Source of the DNA: Undaria pinnatifida | Taxonomy: Eukaryota; Sar; Phaeophyceae; Laminariales; Alariaceae | Reading direction: 5' to 3' | DNA: 64,000 nt | Assembly: GCA_012845835.1 (NCBI GenBank) | Contig: JABAKD010000027.1 | Span: 15,658,073 to 15,722,072, forward strand | Part shown: positions 10,301 to 20,859 of the stretch, one piece after another | Numbering within the stretch: position 1 is the first letter of the stretch | Layout of the letters: every line of letters begins with the position of its first letter | Notes under the pieces: model-generated | Databases searched by the model: none | The model's input: the letters and a program-made list of their open reading frames with translations, nothing else | Told to the model about the DNA's origin: nothing | Made by a program: the position numbers and the translations under genes

Positions 10301-13125
10301 ATGTTAATGTTAATGGCTCTGTCAACGGGAATGCCAACGGCCATGGCGGCGACAGGAGAGGTCTCGCTCCGAGCGGCATGCGTGGGGTGGGGACGGGGGT
10401 CGGGGTGGGGACGGGAGCGGTGGGAGCGGGGGAATTGGGCCACCGGATGGGTCGGGGTGAGAGCGACATGTCTCGCAGCGATGGGAGCCCACCAACGGCT
10501 CCTTGCAGGTTCGTTGCTCTTGGTTCGGGCTTGGTTTGTTTTCGTTTTTTTTTTTTTTTTTATGGTTTTGATTGGTTTTCGGTTGGGTTTTGTTATTGAT
10601 TTTATTTGGTTTTCGTTTCGAATGGTTTCGTTGGGTTTTGTTTTTGGTTGATTTTATTTGGTTCTCGTTTCGAATGGTTTCGTTTGGTTTTGGTTTGGGT
10701 TGGTCTTGGCCTCGGCCTCGGCCTGAATGTTTGACTAGGTTCGCTTTGGTTCGGTGGAGATTCGGATTCTATTGATGATGTTTTGTACACTGCTTATCGT
10801 ACCCTCGTGCCGTCGCACCATCCAGATGTCCTGATGTAGCAGCTTTGGGTGGTTGGGATTAAGAGACTACGCCTGATGGGGCATGATTTACTGATATCAC
10901 GCAGCAGGATACTTGATGAACACGAACACCTACCTGGCGATGCCAAGTTATGATCGTTGGTCGCTCGGACCGGTATATACTTGTTTTCCTTTTATTATTA
11001 GTTATTTTTCCACCTCGGAATTGTTCTTCGGTTTGGTTTCCTGGGTGGCATTCGGTGTAGTCGGTTTCAGCTCCAAGTCTGGAAACGTTTGTGCCAGTAT
11101 GGGCCTTACACGTACGTATGCTGACTTCCAATTTTTATTGTCTTTTTTGGCGGATGTATGACGTGACGTGCTTCAGTTATGATATTACGTGTACAACTTT
11201 TGGTTTGTTGTACTTCCTCGCTTCCACGTTCTTGCACTCCAGAGTGACTGGAGCCTGCCCTGTGACCACGGACTTGATTGTGCGAGTTAATGTGAGAACA
11301 ACCGGAGTAACTCAGAGCGCTCAAGCCTCCTGTAGTCCAGTAAATAACCACCTTGACTTCTTGTGCTAAACCACCCCTTCCCTTACCATTTTCACCCCCT
11401 CCTCCCCTGCCAACGCCCCCCCTCCCCCCCCCCCCCGAACATCCCAATTTTTTTTCGCAGTCCTGAGACTGCCTCCGCAGCCAACGCCTGGGGTAACGGC
11501 GCCCCTTCCCAACTACGCACATCATGGAACGTGCACCAGCCCGAGCCTCCCCCGCCCCCGTCCTTGATAGCGATGAACACCCTGCCTCCGCCCGGGGTGA
11601 TTCCGGGTGTAATGATGCCCTCTCACCCCCCTCACCTGCCCGCGCACTATCCCGCCAGCGCCCCGGCGACCCCAGGGGGTACAGCGGTGGCCCCGTTTCA
11701 AGGCCCGTCCGCTGCGGGCGGGAGGGGCGTTGGTGGTGGTAACGGAGGCGGTGGTAGTGGAGGAAGTGTGGGTGTCGGTGGGGGCGGCCCGTCATCTGAC
11801 CTTTCTTTTTTCTCCTTTGGGGTTAGCGGTGTTAACGGTAATGTTGCTGCACCCGCCCCGGCGCCGGGGGGAGCGCCGGTTGAGCGAGCGTCTACGGCGC
11901 CGACGCCCGGTGTCAGCGGAGGGGGTGGGGGGGGTGGGAGCGGGGCGAGCGCTGGATTGGGGGGAGGGGGCGGGTCGATGCTGCCGGGTCTTGGGTTTCT
12001 TGAGGAGTCGTCGGGGGCGGGGAGCCGGATGGGGTTCGAGCACGACTACGTTGACGATGAGGTAGGTCGCGGTGGGGGTTTAGGGCCCTGTGATGGCTTG
12101 TGATGTTGCCTCTTTGCTTGGCAGGAGCGTGTCGAAGGTGCAGCGTCGTTCTCGGTGTAAGAGCTTTTTTTTTTTTTTTTTATCCTCCGGCGGATGGGGA
12201 AATATAAAGCTTTAGCTCACCACACTTCCACGTATTTTCATACGCGTGGTGTGTCGATTTAACTCAGAGCGTTCAGAACAAAGAGAACACGGACTTAAGA
12301 GCGGCCAAATCGGCTTGTCACACATTGTGGCGTCTATATTAAAGCCCGTGGGATGCCCAATCTGAGGCTGGGGCGGCACAGAGATTAGAGCGGTGACGCT
12401 GGCTTGTTCCGAGAGGCTCTTAAATCAGGTACCAGGTACCCCATCATATTCAGTATAGGCTGGTATAGGCGATGTTGTTAACACGAAGATGTGTAAGCGA
12501 AGCCGTACAGGCAAACGCTGAATAGCCTCACGTAATGGGGACGCTGTACAGGCGAAGCGGTACAGGCGAAGCCACGTAATGGAATTAATTGGACATTTAT
12601 TGGTCGACGAGTCGCTTGGTTTGTTGATTAATCGATTTGATGGCATGTTCGACGCGTGCTTCGATAGAAAGCTATCACTTTTTGGCTGCAAAAATTTTAG
12701 AATGACGGGGCCCCTTAAGCCAGCTTAACCCAGGATCGCCGGAATATCATATTATTATTATGCAGCGCGAATTTTTGTTATACCTAGATAATGGGTTTGG
12801 TAATCACATAAGCACTTTCAGTTTACTCAAAATCGACATAGATTTTTAGGTGGGTAGGTGGTGAGGTGTAGAGCTTCGTCTAGCGAGGACCCTCAGAAAG
12901 AATATGGTGCCTCTTTACCGTAGGATGTGTCATTGGATGATCGGTTGGCCGATTGTTTGCTTGCTGGCTCTTTGCTTACTTGCGTGCGTGCTTGCTAGCT
13001 TGCGTGTCTGCTTGCTAGCTTGCGTGCGTGCTTGCTAGCTTGCGTGTCTGCTTGCTAGCTTGCGTGCCTGCTTGCTTGCTCGCTTGCTTGCTTGCTTGCT
13101 TGCTCGCTTGCTTGCTTGCTTGCTC

Positions 13126-13156
<31 letters not shown>

Positions 13157-14711
13157 GGCTTGCTGGCTGGCTGGCTCGCTCACTGAAGGGCTCATTGAAG
13201 GGCTCGCTGAATGGCTCAGTGATCTACTGACTAATAGAGCTATTGATTGCTGACCGACTGAATTGCTTGTGTTGGTGGAGGTTGACGGATGTATTGGCTA
13301 GTTGACAGATTGACCGATTGATTGGTTGGCTGATTGATTGTCTCATGAGACCGGTTGGTTGGTTGATTGGATGACTGAGGGTGCGTCTAAACTCATTTCG
13401 ATCTCGTTGGAACGTTGGAATGGAATGGAACAAGACTAGTCGTCGTGGGTCGTTCTGTTCCATCCTGCTTGTGTCCGTTTTGAACTGATCAATCCTGAGC
13501 AACCGACTCTAACAGATAATAGGCCAACTGATTTTTGCAGCGGAATCGCGCAGCTCGACTCTAGGACAGATGCCGTCACGCGGGCAGCGAGTGCTCTTGA
13601 CACAGACATAATAACGTCACACACAAACATCGCGCCAGGCAAGCCTCAGAGTAATCGAATGCAATCGGTGCTAGCCATCTAAGCGACACCTTTGGGAACA
13701 ATCTAGAAATTCGGATATCCCCGTCATGGCTCGACGAGGCCTCCCGAGATTTTATAAATGTCGGGTCCGCATTATTGCCAAACAAAATGTAGCCAGCGTT
13801 TCGTTCATCACCCCGTCCTCACGAGCCTCCTAGCCAGGCCATGGCCGCATCGCGTGGCTCTTGCTGCGGGCGAGTCCCATGGCGTCCTCATACAACTCGT
13901 CCCGTGCCGACTATGTCGTATATCTTTTCCATGTACGCCTATACCCTCCTGAACCTCCATCAAATGTGGCAACCAATCAACACCCGTAAGTCTCGTTCCC
14001 AGGGAGCCCTTCGGTTCTGCTCCGCAAGAAAATTATCACCAGGCACTTTTTTTTAGTCTTTTCAAATACTGGGTCAGGGTTCAGGCTAGGAACGCTATTG
14101 TTTACAACATGATGTTCGATTTGATAACCAATCAGCAGCAATCCTTGGGTCTAGCAATGTTTCGTTCCAATTCCGTTTTGGGACAGTTAAGAAAGGCCTT
14201 GATTGATTGATTGACTGATTGAAAATGGTTGAATGATTGACCTATCGATGGACTGATTAGTTCGTTGGTTGGTTGATTTTGCTTGCTTGAATTGATTAAA
14301 TCGTTCATCAACTCATTGACCGTATTCACCTCGCGCCCTCTCCCTTTCCCATTCCCCCACCAGAGACGCGCCAGCAGCTGCGGGTCGGGCGAGTTTGGAG
14401 GCGGCGAGGCCCACGGGTTTCCCCAGCACAGCCGGAGACCGGGGAGCGTAGGGAGCTTGGGGGTTGGCGGTGGTAGCGGTGGAGGCGGTGTTGCTGGTGT
14501 GGGGGGAGGAAGCGGCGGGGGGGGTTGCCCTTTGGAAGGCAATATCGAGGACCTGTTGGAAGAGCTTGGGCTGACAAAGTATGTCCCGGTTTTTAAGAGT
14601 GCCGAGGTTGACCTCTCGACTTTGTGCATCATGTCGGAGCAGGACTTTCGTGAGTTGGGCATCCTCAAAGGCCCCCGCGTAAAGATAATGCATCACATCG
14701 GTTCGCGCTGA
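4231..14711 (+). CDS. Bicaudal-C-like KH-KH-SAM RNA-binding protein (9 exons)
   Basis: Nine exons (4231-4365, 4864-4959, 7105-7236, 8632-8733, 9235-9360, 10033-10508, 11461-12061, 12125-12154, 14364-14711) join to 2046 bp, 681 residues plus stop, with every phase agreeing. Residues about 84-150 form a KH domain with an intact GHKG loop (97-100). Residues about 165-230 form a second KH-like fold that has lost its GxxG loop. Residues 235-620 are low-complexity: Pro, then VNGN/NVNV repeats, then long Gly runs. Residues 625-681 are a SAM domain at the very C-terminus. KH repeats plus C-terminal SAM is the Bicaudal-C architecture, known in animals as an mRNA-binding translational regulator that polymerises through SAM. 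I infer RNA binding and SAM self-assembly; targets are unknown. The ATG at 4231 is the first in frame of exon 1. Confidence 0.85.
4366..4863 (+). other. Intron 1 with GGT/AGT trinucleotide repeats
   Basis: Bases 4400-4650 are an impure GGTGGT/GTAGTA run. The intron ends CTCTCAG. No coding segment was seen. Confidence 0.7.
4864..4959 (+). CDS. KH/SAM gene exon 2
   Basis: Thirty-two codons from ARLKQLSADQ to EEPLTWRTSEQ, bounded by CTCTCAG| and CAG|GTGCGC, phase 0 at both ends. It forms the linker leading into the first KH domain. Confidence 0.75.
5550..5830 (+). repeat. Dispersed family A copy 1 (GATCTAGATC-rich)
   Basis: Starts near GGGAAGATATGTATGGTCTAG, contains CTCAGAATGGCAGATACAAG and GTAGATGATCATGATCTAG, and ends near GATCATGATTTGCCCGGGG. 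Matching copies lie at 28640-28800, 47805-48030 and 60165-60385. It lies in intron 2 of the KH/SAM gene. Confidence 0.75.
6375..6470 (+). repeat. Inverted repeat partner of 11227-11325
   Basis: GTTCTCACATTAACTCGCAT followed by CCGTGGTCACAGGACAGGCT is the complement of the block at 11227-11325. Both lie in introns of the KH/SAM gene about 4.8 kb apart in opposite orientation, so a transcript could pair between introns 2 and 6. Confidence 0.75.
6540..7104 (+). other. Intron 2, distal part
   Basis: Bases 6910-7080 are a degenerate GTTTCG/CGTTTC simple repeat leading to the acceptor GCTGACAG|. No gene was seen between 5830 and 7104 apart from the inverted-repeat block. Confidence 0.5.
7105..7236 (+). 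CDS. KH/SAM gene exon 3 (first KH domain, GxxG loop)
   Basis: Encodes SGRYRAVAHLPTSIIGWVIG-HKG... and ends ...LWVDVPGQ at CAG|GTGGGG. The IIGxxIGxxG core with GHKG is the nucleic-acid-gripping loop of a type I KH domain. The exon supplies the first beta strand, both helices and the second strand. Confidence 0.85.
7900..8197 (-). mobile_element. tRNA-derived SINE, copy 1
   Basis: Read on the - strand it begins CCGGTCGCCCCGGTGGCGTG. It carries an A-box-like TGGCGTGTCAGG and a B-box-like ATTCGAGCCCC, runs about 300 bp and ends in an A-run (T-run at 7900-7908). It matches the + strand copy at 61395-61705 over its whole length. It sits antisense in intron 3 of the KH/SAM gene. Confidence 0.75.
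8632..8733 (+). CDS. KH/SAM gene exon 4 (end of first KH)
   Basis: Encodes CVIIESRAIQEVEGGMEAVN and ends ...TFIAKVQ. It provides the last strand and helix of KH1. It is bounded by CTCGCAG| and CAG|GTACAT, phase 0. Confidence 0.8.
8734..9234 (+). other. Intron 4, TCGTTTTA-type simple repeat
   Basis: Bases 8880-9230 are dominated by degenerate TCGTTTTAC/TCATCGT units. No coding segment was seen. The intron ends at TGTTCCAG|. Confidence 0.6.
9235..9360 (+). CDS. KH/SAM gene exon 5 (second KH-like domain, first half)
   Basis: Starts with a Gly run (AGGGGG), then ITQTVQCPVHLLPSIQRLSR and KIQAESGANCVFANCK. The spacing fits a KH domain but the GxxG loop is replaced by RLSRKIQ. Bicaudal-C proteins are known to carry such KH-like domains without GxxG. 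Confidence 0.75.
9361..10032 (+). other. Intron 5 with imperfect 60-bp repeats
   Basis: GTGAGCATCCCCCTCAACCCTCC-type units recur about three times between 9640 and 9860. No coding segment was seen. Confidence 0.55.
10033..10508 (+). CDS. KH/SAM gene exon 6 (end of second KH, Asn/Gly linker)
   Basis: Opens MSTFCVTGDRKNVDNAVAML, completing the second KH-like fold. It passes through PPPPP into an NG-rich stretch of repeated VNGN, NVNVNV and GTGVGV units. It ends in phase 2 at TGCAG|GTTCGT. Such Asn/Gly linkers are usually disordered. Confidence 0.8.
10509..11460 (+). other. Intron 6 with GGTTTTCG repeats and an inverted-repeat block
   Basis: Bases 10520-10735 are degenerate GGTTTTCGTTTCGAATGG units of about 50 bp. 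Bases 11227-11325 are the inverse of 6375-6470. A C/T-rich tract with a long C-run precedes the acceptor TTTTTCGCAG|. Confidence 0.65.
11227..11325 (-). repeat. Inverted repeat partner of 6375-6470
   Basis: Carries GGAGCCTGCCCTGTGACCAC and GTTAATGTGAGAACAAC, the complement of the earlier block. Confidence 0.75.
11461..12061 (+). CDS. KH/SAM gene exon 7 (Pro/Gly-rich linker)
   Basis: The first base completes Ser from exon 6, then PETASAANAWGNG, Pro-rich segments (PEPPPPPS, PPPGVIPG) and long Gly runs. It ends MGFEHDYVDDE at GAG|GTAGGT in phase 0. The composition is low-complexity but the frame is conserved into exon 8, so it is real coding. Confidence 0.8.
12125..12154 (+). CDS. KH/SAM gene exon 8 (30-bp microexon)
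   Basis: Ten codons, ERVEGAASFS, between GGCAG| and TCG|GTGTAAG, phase 0 at both ends. If the donor is not used, the next codons are GTG TAA, so intron retention would end the protein before the SAM domain. Confidence 0.65.
12164..12267 (+). repeat. Dispersed repeat, copy 2 of 2 (poly-T-led)
   Basis: Same block as 2426-2528 (T-run, ATCCTCC, GGGGAAATATAAAGC, ...GATTTAACTCAG). It sits 10 bp after the microexon donor in intron 8. Confidence 0.8.
12268..14363 (+). other. Intron 8 with simple repeats
   Basis: Bases 12955-13175 are a TTGC/CTTG tetranucleotide tract with TAGC variants. Bases 13245-13380 and 14195-14290 are degenerate GATTGATT runs. An open stretch after TTTTTGCAG at 13541 (GIAQLDSRTDAVTR...) could be an unused exon, but no matching phase or homology supports it. 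The intron ends CCCACCAG|. Confidence 0.5.
12955..13175. repeat. (TTGC)n tetranucleotide tract
   Basis: Long CTTGCTTGC run with interspersed TAGC, TCGC and TGGC variants. Confidence 0.9.
14364..14711 (+). CDS. KH/SAM gene exon 9 (SAM domain, stop)
   Basis: Gly-rich opening (RRASSCGSGEFGGG...) then the SAM fold: NIEDLLEELGLTKYVPVF, then the DLSTLCIMSEQDFRELGI helix pair and a final LKGPRVKIMHHI helix before GSR and TGA. The LGL.KY...F, L..L...DL..LGI and G.R.K motifs are typical of SAM domains. Confidence 0.9.
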   Translation, partial: RRASSCGSGEFGGGEAHGFPQHSRRPGSVGSLGVGGGSGGGGVAGVGGGSGGGGCPLEGNIEDLLEELGLTKYVPVFKSAEVDLSTLCIMSEQDFRELGILKGPRVKIMHHIGSR

Positions 14712-15394
14712 TTTGTTTCTTTTTTGCTTTTTCCCCGATCGGTTTGACTGACCGATTTGAACAAAATCGACCGATTCTGAGAAAAATGGACCGATTAGAA
14801 AAAATCAACCACTTTGAAAAATCGACCGATTGGCCGATTTGACAATTCGACGGATTTTACCGATTTTCCGATTTGGCAAATCGGCGGATTGACCGATTGA
14901 CCGATTGACCCGCTGGCTGACTGACTGATTAGCCTGCTTACACAGCGCGGTGCGTAGTCTATCATAGAGTATTATGGCAGTAGCAGTTGCAATCCGAGGG
15001 TCCTCATCGGGACCGTTACTGCTGCTGTGTAGATGACCCCCGAGGTTTTGTTCATGCTTGGGAAGGGATATATCGGACCCGGGGTGAGGGGTTGGGGATG
15101 GTGGGGAATCTATCCGCTTCTGCTCTGTCGGCACCGCGAAGACAGAAGCGAGGTATACACGGTTGTTGTTAGTTGTAGGTTGGTTGCTGCTTTTGATGGC
15201 CCTGCTCTCTCTGTTGTTATTTAAAAGCAGAATTTATATTTGCTGTTGTTTTATCAGCATAATTTATCTCTGTTATTGTTTATCAGCAGAACTTATCCCT
15301 GTTGTATCAGCACAATTTTCCCAGAATTTGCGATTTCCCTGGGAGCTTAGCCAATCATAATGCCCAATAGGCCCGAGAGAAAGACGTCTCCCGA
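14712..15394. other. 3' flank of the KH/SAM gene
   Basis: Probably includes the 3' UTR. Bases 14740-14935 are a degenerate ACCGATTTGACCGATT repeat. No gene was seen. Confidence 0.45.
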
Positions 15395-15730
15395 CCGATG
15401 TCATTGGCGGCTGCGATCCGTTCTGACCAATGACTATCGCAGACGGAATTTACTCCGACCTATAGCAAAGGTGGACGGAATTTTCTCCGACCAATGGCGA
15501 TGGCGAACGCAATCCATCGCGACCAATGACATTGTTAAACACGACCCGCTCCGACCAATGGCAATGACGGACGGATTCCACTCGGATCAATAGGAAGGGC
15601 GGATGGGCAAGGTGGGCGGAATCCGCTCGCCCAATGATGATCGGACGGAATCTACTCTAACCCATGGCGATGGCGGACTGAATCCTCTCCCACCAACGAC
15701 AAGGGCGGAATGCACTCAGACTAATGGGGG
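15395..15730. repeat. Degenerate minisatellite of about 40 bp
   Basis: Units of the form CGACCAATGGCGATGGCGGA + CGGAATCTACTC recur about eight times with heavy variation. Open frames across it follow the repeat, not a gene. Confidence 0.75.
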
Positions 15731-17880
15731 AGGTGGAGGCTGTCGTGGGGCCGGTGGTTGGAGTGGTTGTTGGTTGGACTCTCTCTCTGCTGTGGCCGGC
15801 TCTGCCTCACACGTCGTTGTTTATTTTTTCGGTTTGATCGAGTTCGGCTTCGATCGTTTTTTCAGAGAAATGGCAGTAAGAGACGGCTGGGTTGGGCATC
15901 GAATCCGACCCAACTACGACGACGACGTGTCCACCCACTTTGAAGGTGTCTAATTCTGCCTGTCGGTGAGGTGGGTTGGTGTAGAGTTTTTTTTTTTCTC
16001 ACATCTAGCGCGCCCGGTAGAATAGATATACCTTAACTGTGCCGCTCGTGGTGGTGAGTCAGAGAGGGAGGGAGGGAGCGGGGTCTCTAGGGATGACGTT
16101 TTTCGTACCCTTCTATCCTCGTTCACCTCCATCAACTATCCTTGGGCAATGACAGCAGTGAAGGATTCGGGGAGGGTGGAGGGGTGGGGTGGTCGCTCGG
16201 CTGAGCATCATCAGCAGCAGCTGCAGCTCAAGCGTTTTTGCAAGCAGGTGGCGGGCTAGTGTTTTTTGTTCGGAGAGCCTTCCCCCCTCTCTCTCCCTCC
16301 CTCCCTTTGTCACCCTTGTTTTGTTTTTTTGGCGCGGTTTTCACCTGCTGTGCGGCTTGTTCCTCCCGCAGCAGCAGGAACAGCACAGTGTTTGTCGCTT
16401 GGTGCTGCTTGGTGGCATTGCATGCGGAAAACGAACGATTCAATTCGTTATGGCATGGTCGGTATCGGCTTGTTTATGTGAAAAGAGAGGGGGGGCGGGG
16501 TGGGAAAGACAGAGAGAAGAAGTTACTCGGGGAGGACGAAGAAATTTGAAAGGGAGCGATGATAATTTGGTTGCGTGTATGCTCCTTTTTTTGTGCGTGG
16601 GGAGGTATGGCCGGCTGTTTTTCGTTTGCGCGTGAAAAATGACGCTTGCTGTTGTTGCACTGACGGCACCGCCTAAAGTCCTGTGGGTTTTTGTACACGC
16701 GAAAAGCAGTTGGCGGTGTGTGTATAGTCTACACGAGGAACAGCAGTGAGGTGTATTGTGTGGGTAACGTGATTCGATCGATAATTATGAGTTACAGCTT
16801 GAGAAGACGAGGCGGTATCTGGGGGAGGGGTTGGGGGGCCGTAGCTGCTACGGCTCAGACCAATTGTAACACCCATACTCACGTCCAGCATTTTTTTTTT
16901 GTCTTTTGGACGTTTGTTTTTTCATTTTTTTCGTTTTTTTGTTGTCTGCGAGTGCAATTTTTTTTCTTCTCATTTTGTTCGACTGCATTTCTCGAGCGCA
17001 GCGGCTGTTAAAAGGTGGCGTTTTGTTCTTGTGGTGGTGAGTTGAGTGGCGGTTGGTTGTGAGAAAATGAGGGGACTATTCCTTCCTGTGGTATGCTTTT
17101 TTTTATATTTTTTTATTTCAGGCGTTTTGGAGAGGCGATCGGGAAGGGAAGGGGGGGGGCGGGGGGGACGAAGATAAACGAAAAAAAGAGCCTGCCTGAT
17201 CGCCAGAGCCGTTTTTTCTTTTTTGATGTTTGCTCACCAACAAGGCTCCTTGTGTGGATGATGTAATTTTTTTTTTCTCTCCCCCTTTTGCCACTAGCGC
17301 TCAAATGCGCGCACAGAGGCGACACTGGAAAGAATGGTTTTGGTGAATGAAAGGATGTTGGATTGGTATCGGTATCGGTATTGAAAGTTGGTGTTATTGT
17401 TGTTGTGTATCGGGCGGGATCAAGGAGGGGATAGGGGACGGTAGGAGCGGGAGTGGTATGTTGCCATAAGATTCTGATGAAATAGTTTTGGTGTTAATCT
17501 TGGTGCTATATACGGTGGTGACACCTGACGTGTGCGTCGTGCAGTTTTTGTCGAATGAGTGTTTTGTTTTTGAAACCTGCGCGGGAATACACGCTCGCTC
17601 TCTCGCGCGCGTTCATGCTCTCGCATGGTTTGAGCTCAGCCAACGGCGGCGACGGCAGCAGCAGCAGCATTAGTAGCGGCGGCAGTGGCAGTGGCAGCTT
17701 TGGAAGGCTGTACTCGCACATGTAGAAAAAGCGGCAAAAAAAGCGCACAAACGTTTCTATATGACGGGTCTTTTGTTTATTTGTTACTCTTGAGTGTGGT
17801 TTGGGTGGGCGGGGGGAGGAGAGGGGTGGGGCTGCTGATGAAAACCGCGATGCGTTTGGCCATCACCTTCCCAGTTTTTC
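15731..17880. other. Intergenic, no gene recognised
   Basis: T-rich and G-rich simple sequence with several short homopolymers. Reading frames here lack splice signals, domains and consistent codon use. Confidence 0.4.
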
Positions 17881-18105
17881 GCTTGTGTTGGCGTTGGCGT
17901 TGGCGTTGGCGTTAGCGTTTGAAACTACGGTAGCGGTGGCGGCAGCAGCAGCGGCAGCGGCAGCGGCAGCGTCAGCGTCAGCGTCAGCGTCAGCGTCAGC
18001 GTTAGAGACAGCGTTGGCGTTGGTGTTGGCGTTAGCGTTAGTTTTTACGTTGATGTTACCGATAGCGTTGGCATTGGCGTTGGCGTTGGCGTTGCGATTG
18101 TGCCC
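17881..18105. repeat. GTTGGC / GTCAGC hexanucleotide tract
   Basis: GTTGGC units (17883-17920 and 18015-18105) flank GCGGCA and GTCAGC runs (17935-18000). Frames read as Ala/Leu or Asn/Ala repeats on the two strands. Confidence 0.85.
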
Positions 18106-20859
18106 ACGTCGCACCCCTGTGTTTGATATAGTAACAGGACACCTACCTTGGTACGCCTGAGTCCAGCTGCTTCCTTTTTTTTTTTCGCCCTCAATGCGTG
18201 GCGCAGAAACTGAGGCAAAGGCTTGTTTCGCGGTTCGGGGAGTAGTTTTTGGTGACGATGGTGATGATGATGACAGGACTGGTGTTTCTCGTGCAGGCAC
18301 AAGTCAGGTTTGTACTGATTACTGCTTTCAACACGTTCAATCGACTTCCCTGTTCGACATGTTGTCAGTCGTGAGGCGATTTGTCACATGCTTCTGTAGT
18401 TAATTATCACCAGTGGGGGGGGGGGCGGGAGCGGGCTATCTGTTACCCACGTCCATCGGATTTTTTTCTTTCATTATACTGTACAGGGAGCGTTTGCTCA
18501 CGGTTCGGCTGCGTTGCGAAACTACGGCTGTAGGAGCTAATGTTGTTAGTGGAGTAGAGCTATTGTTGCAACGAGGTTACTTCTGCGGCAGCAGTAGCTA
18601 TGGTCGCCGCAGTAGAAGCTGCTGTTGTTGCTGCAGTGGTAGTCGGTGATACTCTGTTGCTGTAGTAAGAGCTGCAGTAGCTGATCATCTCGTTTTGTAG
18701 ATGCGTGCACCGGCGTTCGAGCTGGACTAACTTGCTTACCTTTTCCACGACAACAAAGAAAACGAGGCTGTACGTAGTGACAGCTGCTGTTGGTGTTGGT
18801 CTGGCTGTCTGTCTCTCGTTGTCGTTTTTTTGCGTGACCCTTTGACTGCTGTGGTCGCTGCTTGCTGATGCTGCTGTCGTTGCTGGTGTAGAAAGGAAGG
18901 ATGGTTAATGCTGTCGATAGCGTCGCTGTTGATGTTCGAAACTGGATCTTTCGAGGTTAAGAGTCGGTGTAGGTCTTGGCTCCAATAGAAAAGTCGTTGG
19001 TAGGTGTTGGGTGTTGGGGCTGTACGAAGACCAAGAGATGCTAATGCGTAGAAACAGTGGTTATTTTTTTTTGTTTTTGACGAAGGGGTATAGTAACAGT
19101 AACGTAGTGGCAGTTTGTGGCTCAACTGCTACTACATACCTGGTATTGCGGTGGTAATAAGTCTACTCCTTACCATTGTGCAGGTAATAATCACTACTGC
19201 TGTTGTGCTGGTTGTGGTTCTTTCATACTGTTGAGGGTAGCCCTACCATTCGTTTTGGTACGAAATGTTTGGCGGGAGTTTCGAACGTTGTGCCACCCAG
19301 TACACAGCAGAGCTTCCCAAGCCAAGAGTTGTTGCTACTTTTGGTTACCCCCCCCCCCCCCCCCCCCCCCGGCCCGCCGTCTCCGCGCGGAATAGAGGAA
19401 GGTGAAGTGCCCCTGAGCAGCAGCAAGCAGCCAGAAGGAAAACTAGGGAGAACAACGTGTTTTGGCTTGGCTGCTCTTGAATATTTTCCCACACTAATTC
19501 CAAGTAGTTTGTCCCAAAAAACGTGGGTGCAGTTCAAAGGAGTTAGTCTGAATTGATTTTCTTTTTTAGCGATCTTCCTACTACAACGTATATTATACAT
19601 GTAGTGAGTGGTGGTATGGAGTTGATGGTGGTCGATTGGTTGATGTAAACAGCGGCGGTGGTGGTCGGTGAATGGGCAGGCGGAGCGAGACAGAAGATGG
19701 GGAAGTACTGCCACATTTCCTGCTTCACTGCTACTTTGTTGCTGAGTGTGGACATGACATTTTTATTTCTGAGCAGTCCAAGCGACGCAGCGTCTGTCTT
19801 GCCTTGACGTTTTTTTTCGTCTAGTTGAGGGCGGGAGAGGGGGGGAGGGGTCAGGCACTACTAGCACCGCTACCTCTTCTGCCATCTTCGCGTGGGGTTT
19901 TGAACGAATTGTGATCACTTTATAGTAAAAGCGTAGAGCGCTCTGATAGCCGGTTAGACACTGTTGTAGTAGTAAGATTATTATTGGGATTCCTGATAAC
20001 ACTGCTACTACTATATTTACTGGTGCTGGTGCCTTTTTTTCTGCTACGTTGAGGTGATTTTTTCATTGTCCTCCCGACGTCAGAAGCAGCAGCAGCAGCT
20101 TCAATATATAACTGTAATAGCGCAGTGGACGGGGCATCAAGTTAGCTTGGTTTTCTCGTGTGGCTGTTGCGTGTAGTATGTAAGTAGAACAGTAGCGTTT
20201 CATACAGTAGTACCAGGCAAGAAGGAAGAAGGTGGTCAATTTATGGCTGCTGCTACAGCAACTGCTCTTGTGTTTTTTCCAACGTATAGTAGTGTTCCGC
20301 CTAGTTCCTATCTCATGCGCTGCGCGGCTTTACGTCCAAGAATTGCAGTCTTTTTCTGGCTTGTTTCACTGCTACAGCTAGCTGCAGCAATCAGTGCTGC
20401 TTTATATGCTGCGTCCCTCGACTTGTTCGCCTTTTTCTGGAGTGAGCTGAGCTTCTACTGCCGGTACACCTATGATACCTGCCAACAGCTATACCAATAG
20501 GCTAACCAAGCAAACGCGCCATGTCCTGTATTTCCTGGCTGGGTTTGTTATTTTTTTCTGATACTATTTCGTTTCTTCTGTAGTTAGTTATTATTGTTCT
20601 TTGCTGTCTTTGTTAGCAAGTATTATATTAGGAAGGCGTCTTTTCTTCGTTCCGGGAACGTTCGTCCATCCGTGCGTCCGCCTACCCATGGATCGCTTTT
20701 TTTCCCGGGTTTTTTTTTTTTGTTGTGTTAAGGTTTCGATCGCATTTCGATCGCTGCCGCAGTTCGACGTACCACCACAACACTCAATCACATCAACCAG
20801 TACGAAGTACCGGTACGGTACAGTCAGCCCGGACTATTTTAGGTACTCGGTGTCGGAAG
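18106..20859. other. Intergenic, no gene recognised
   Basis: Contains TGCTGT-rich simple sequence (18540-18860) and a long poly-C at 19350-19370. The 85-codon hydrophobic frame at 20243-20500 has no supporting signal. Confidence 0.35.

Noticed and set aside
13542..13690. Open stretch after TTTTTGCAG in KH/SAM intron 8
   Set aside because: Direct joining of exons 7, 8 and 9 already keeps frame, and this stretch has no suitable donor or homology.
20243..20500. 85-codon hydrophobic frame
   Set aside because: Could suggest a membrane protein, but it lies in simple-repeat-rich spacer with no splice, promoter or codon-use support.
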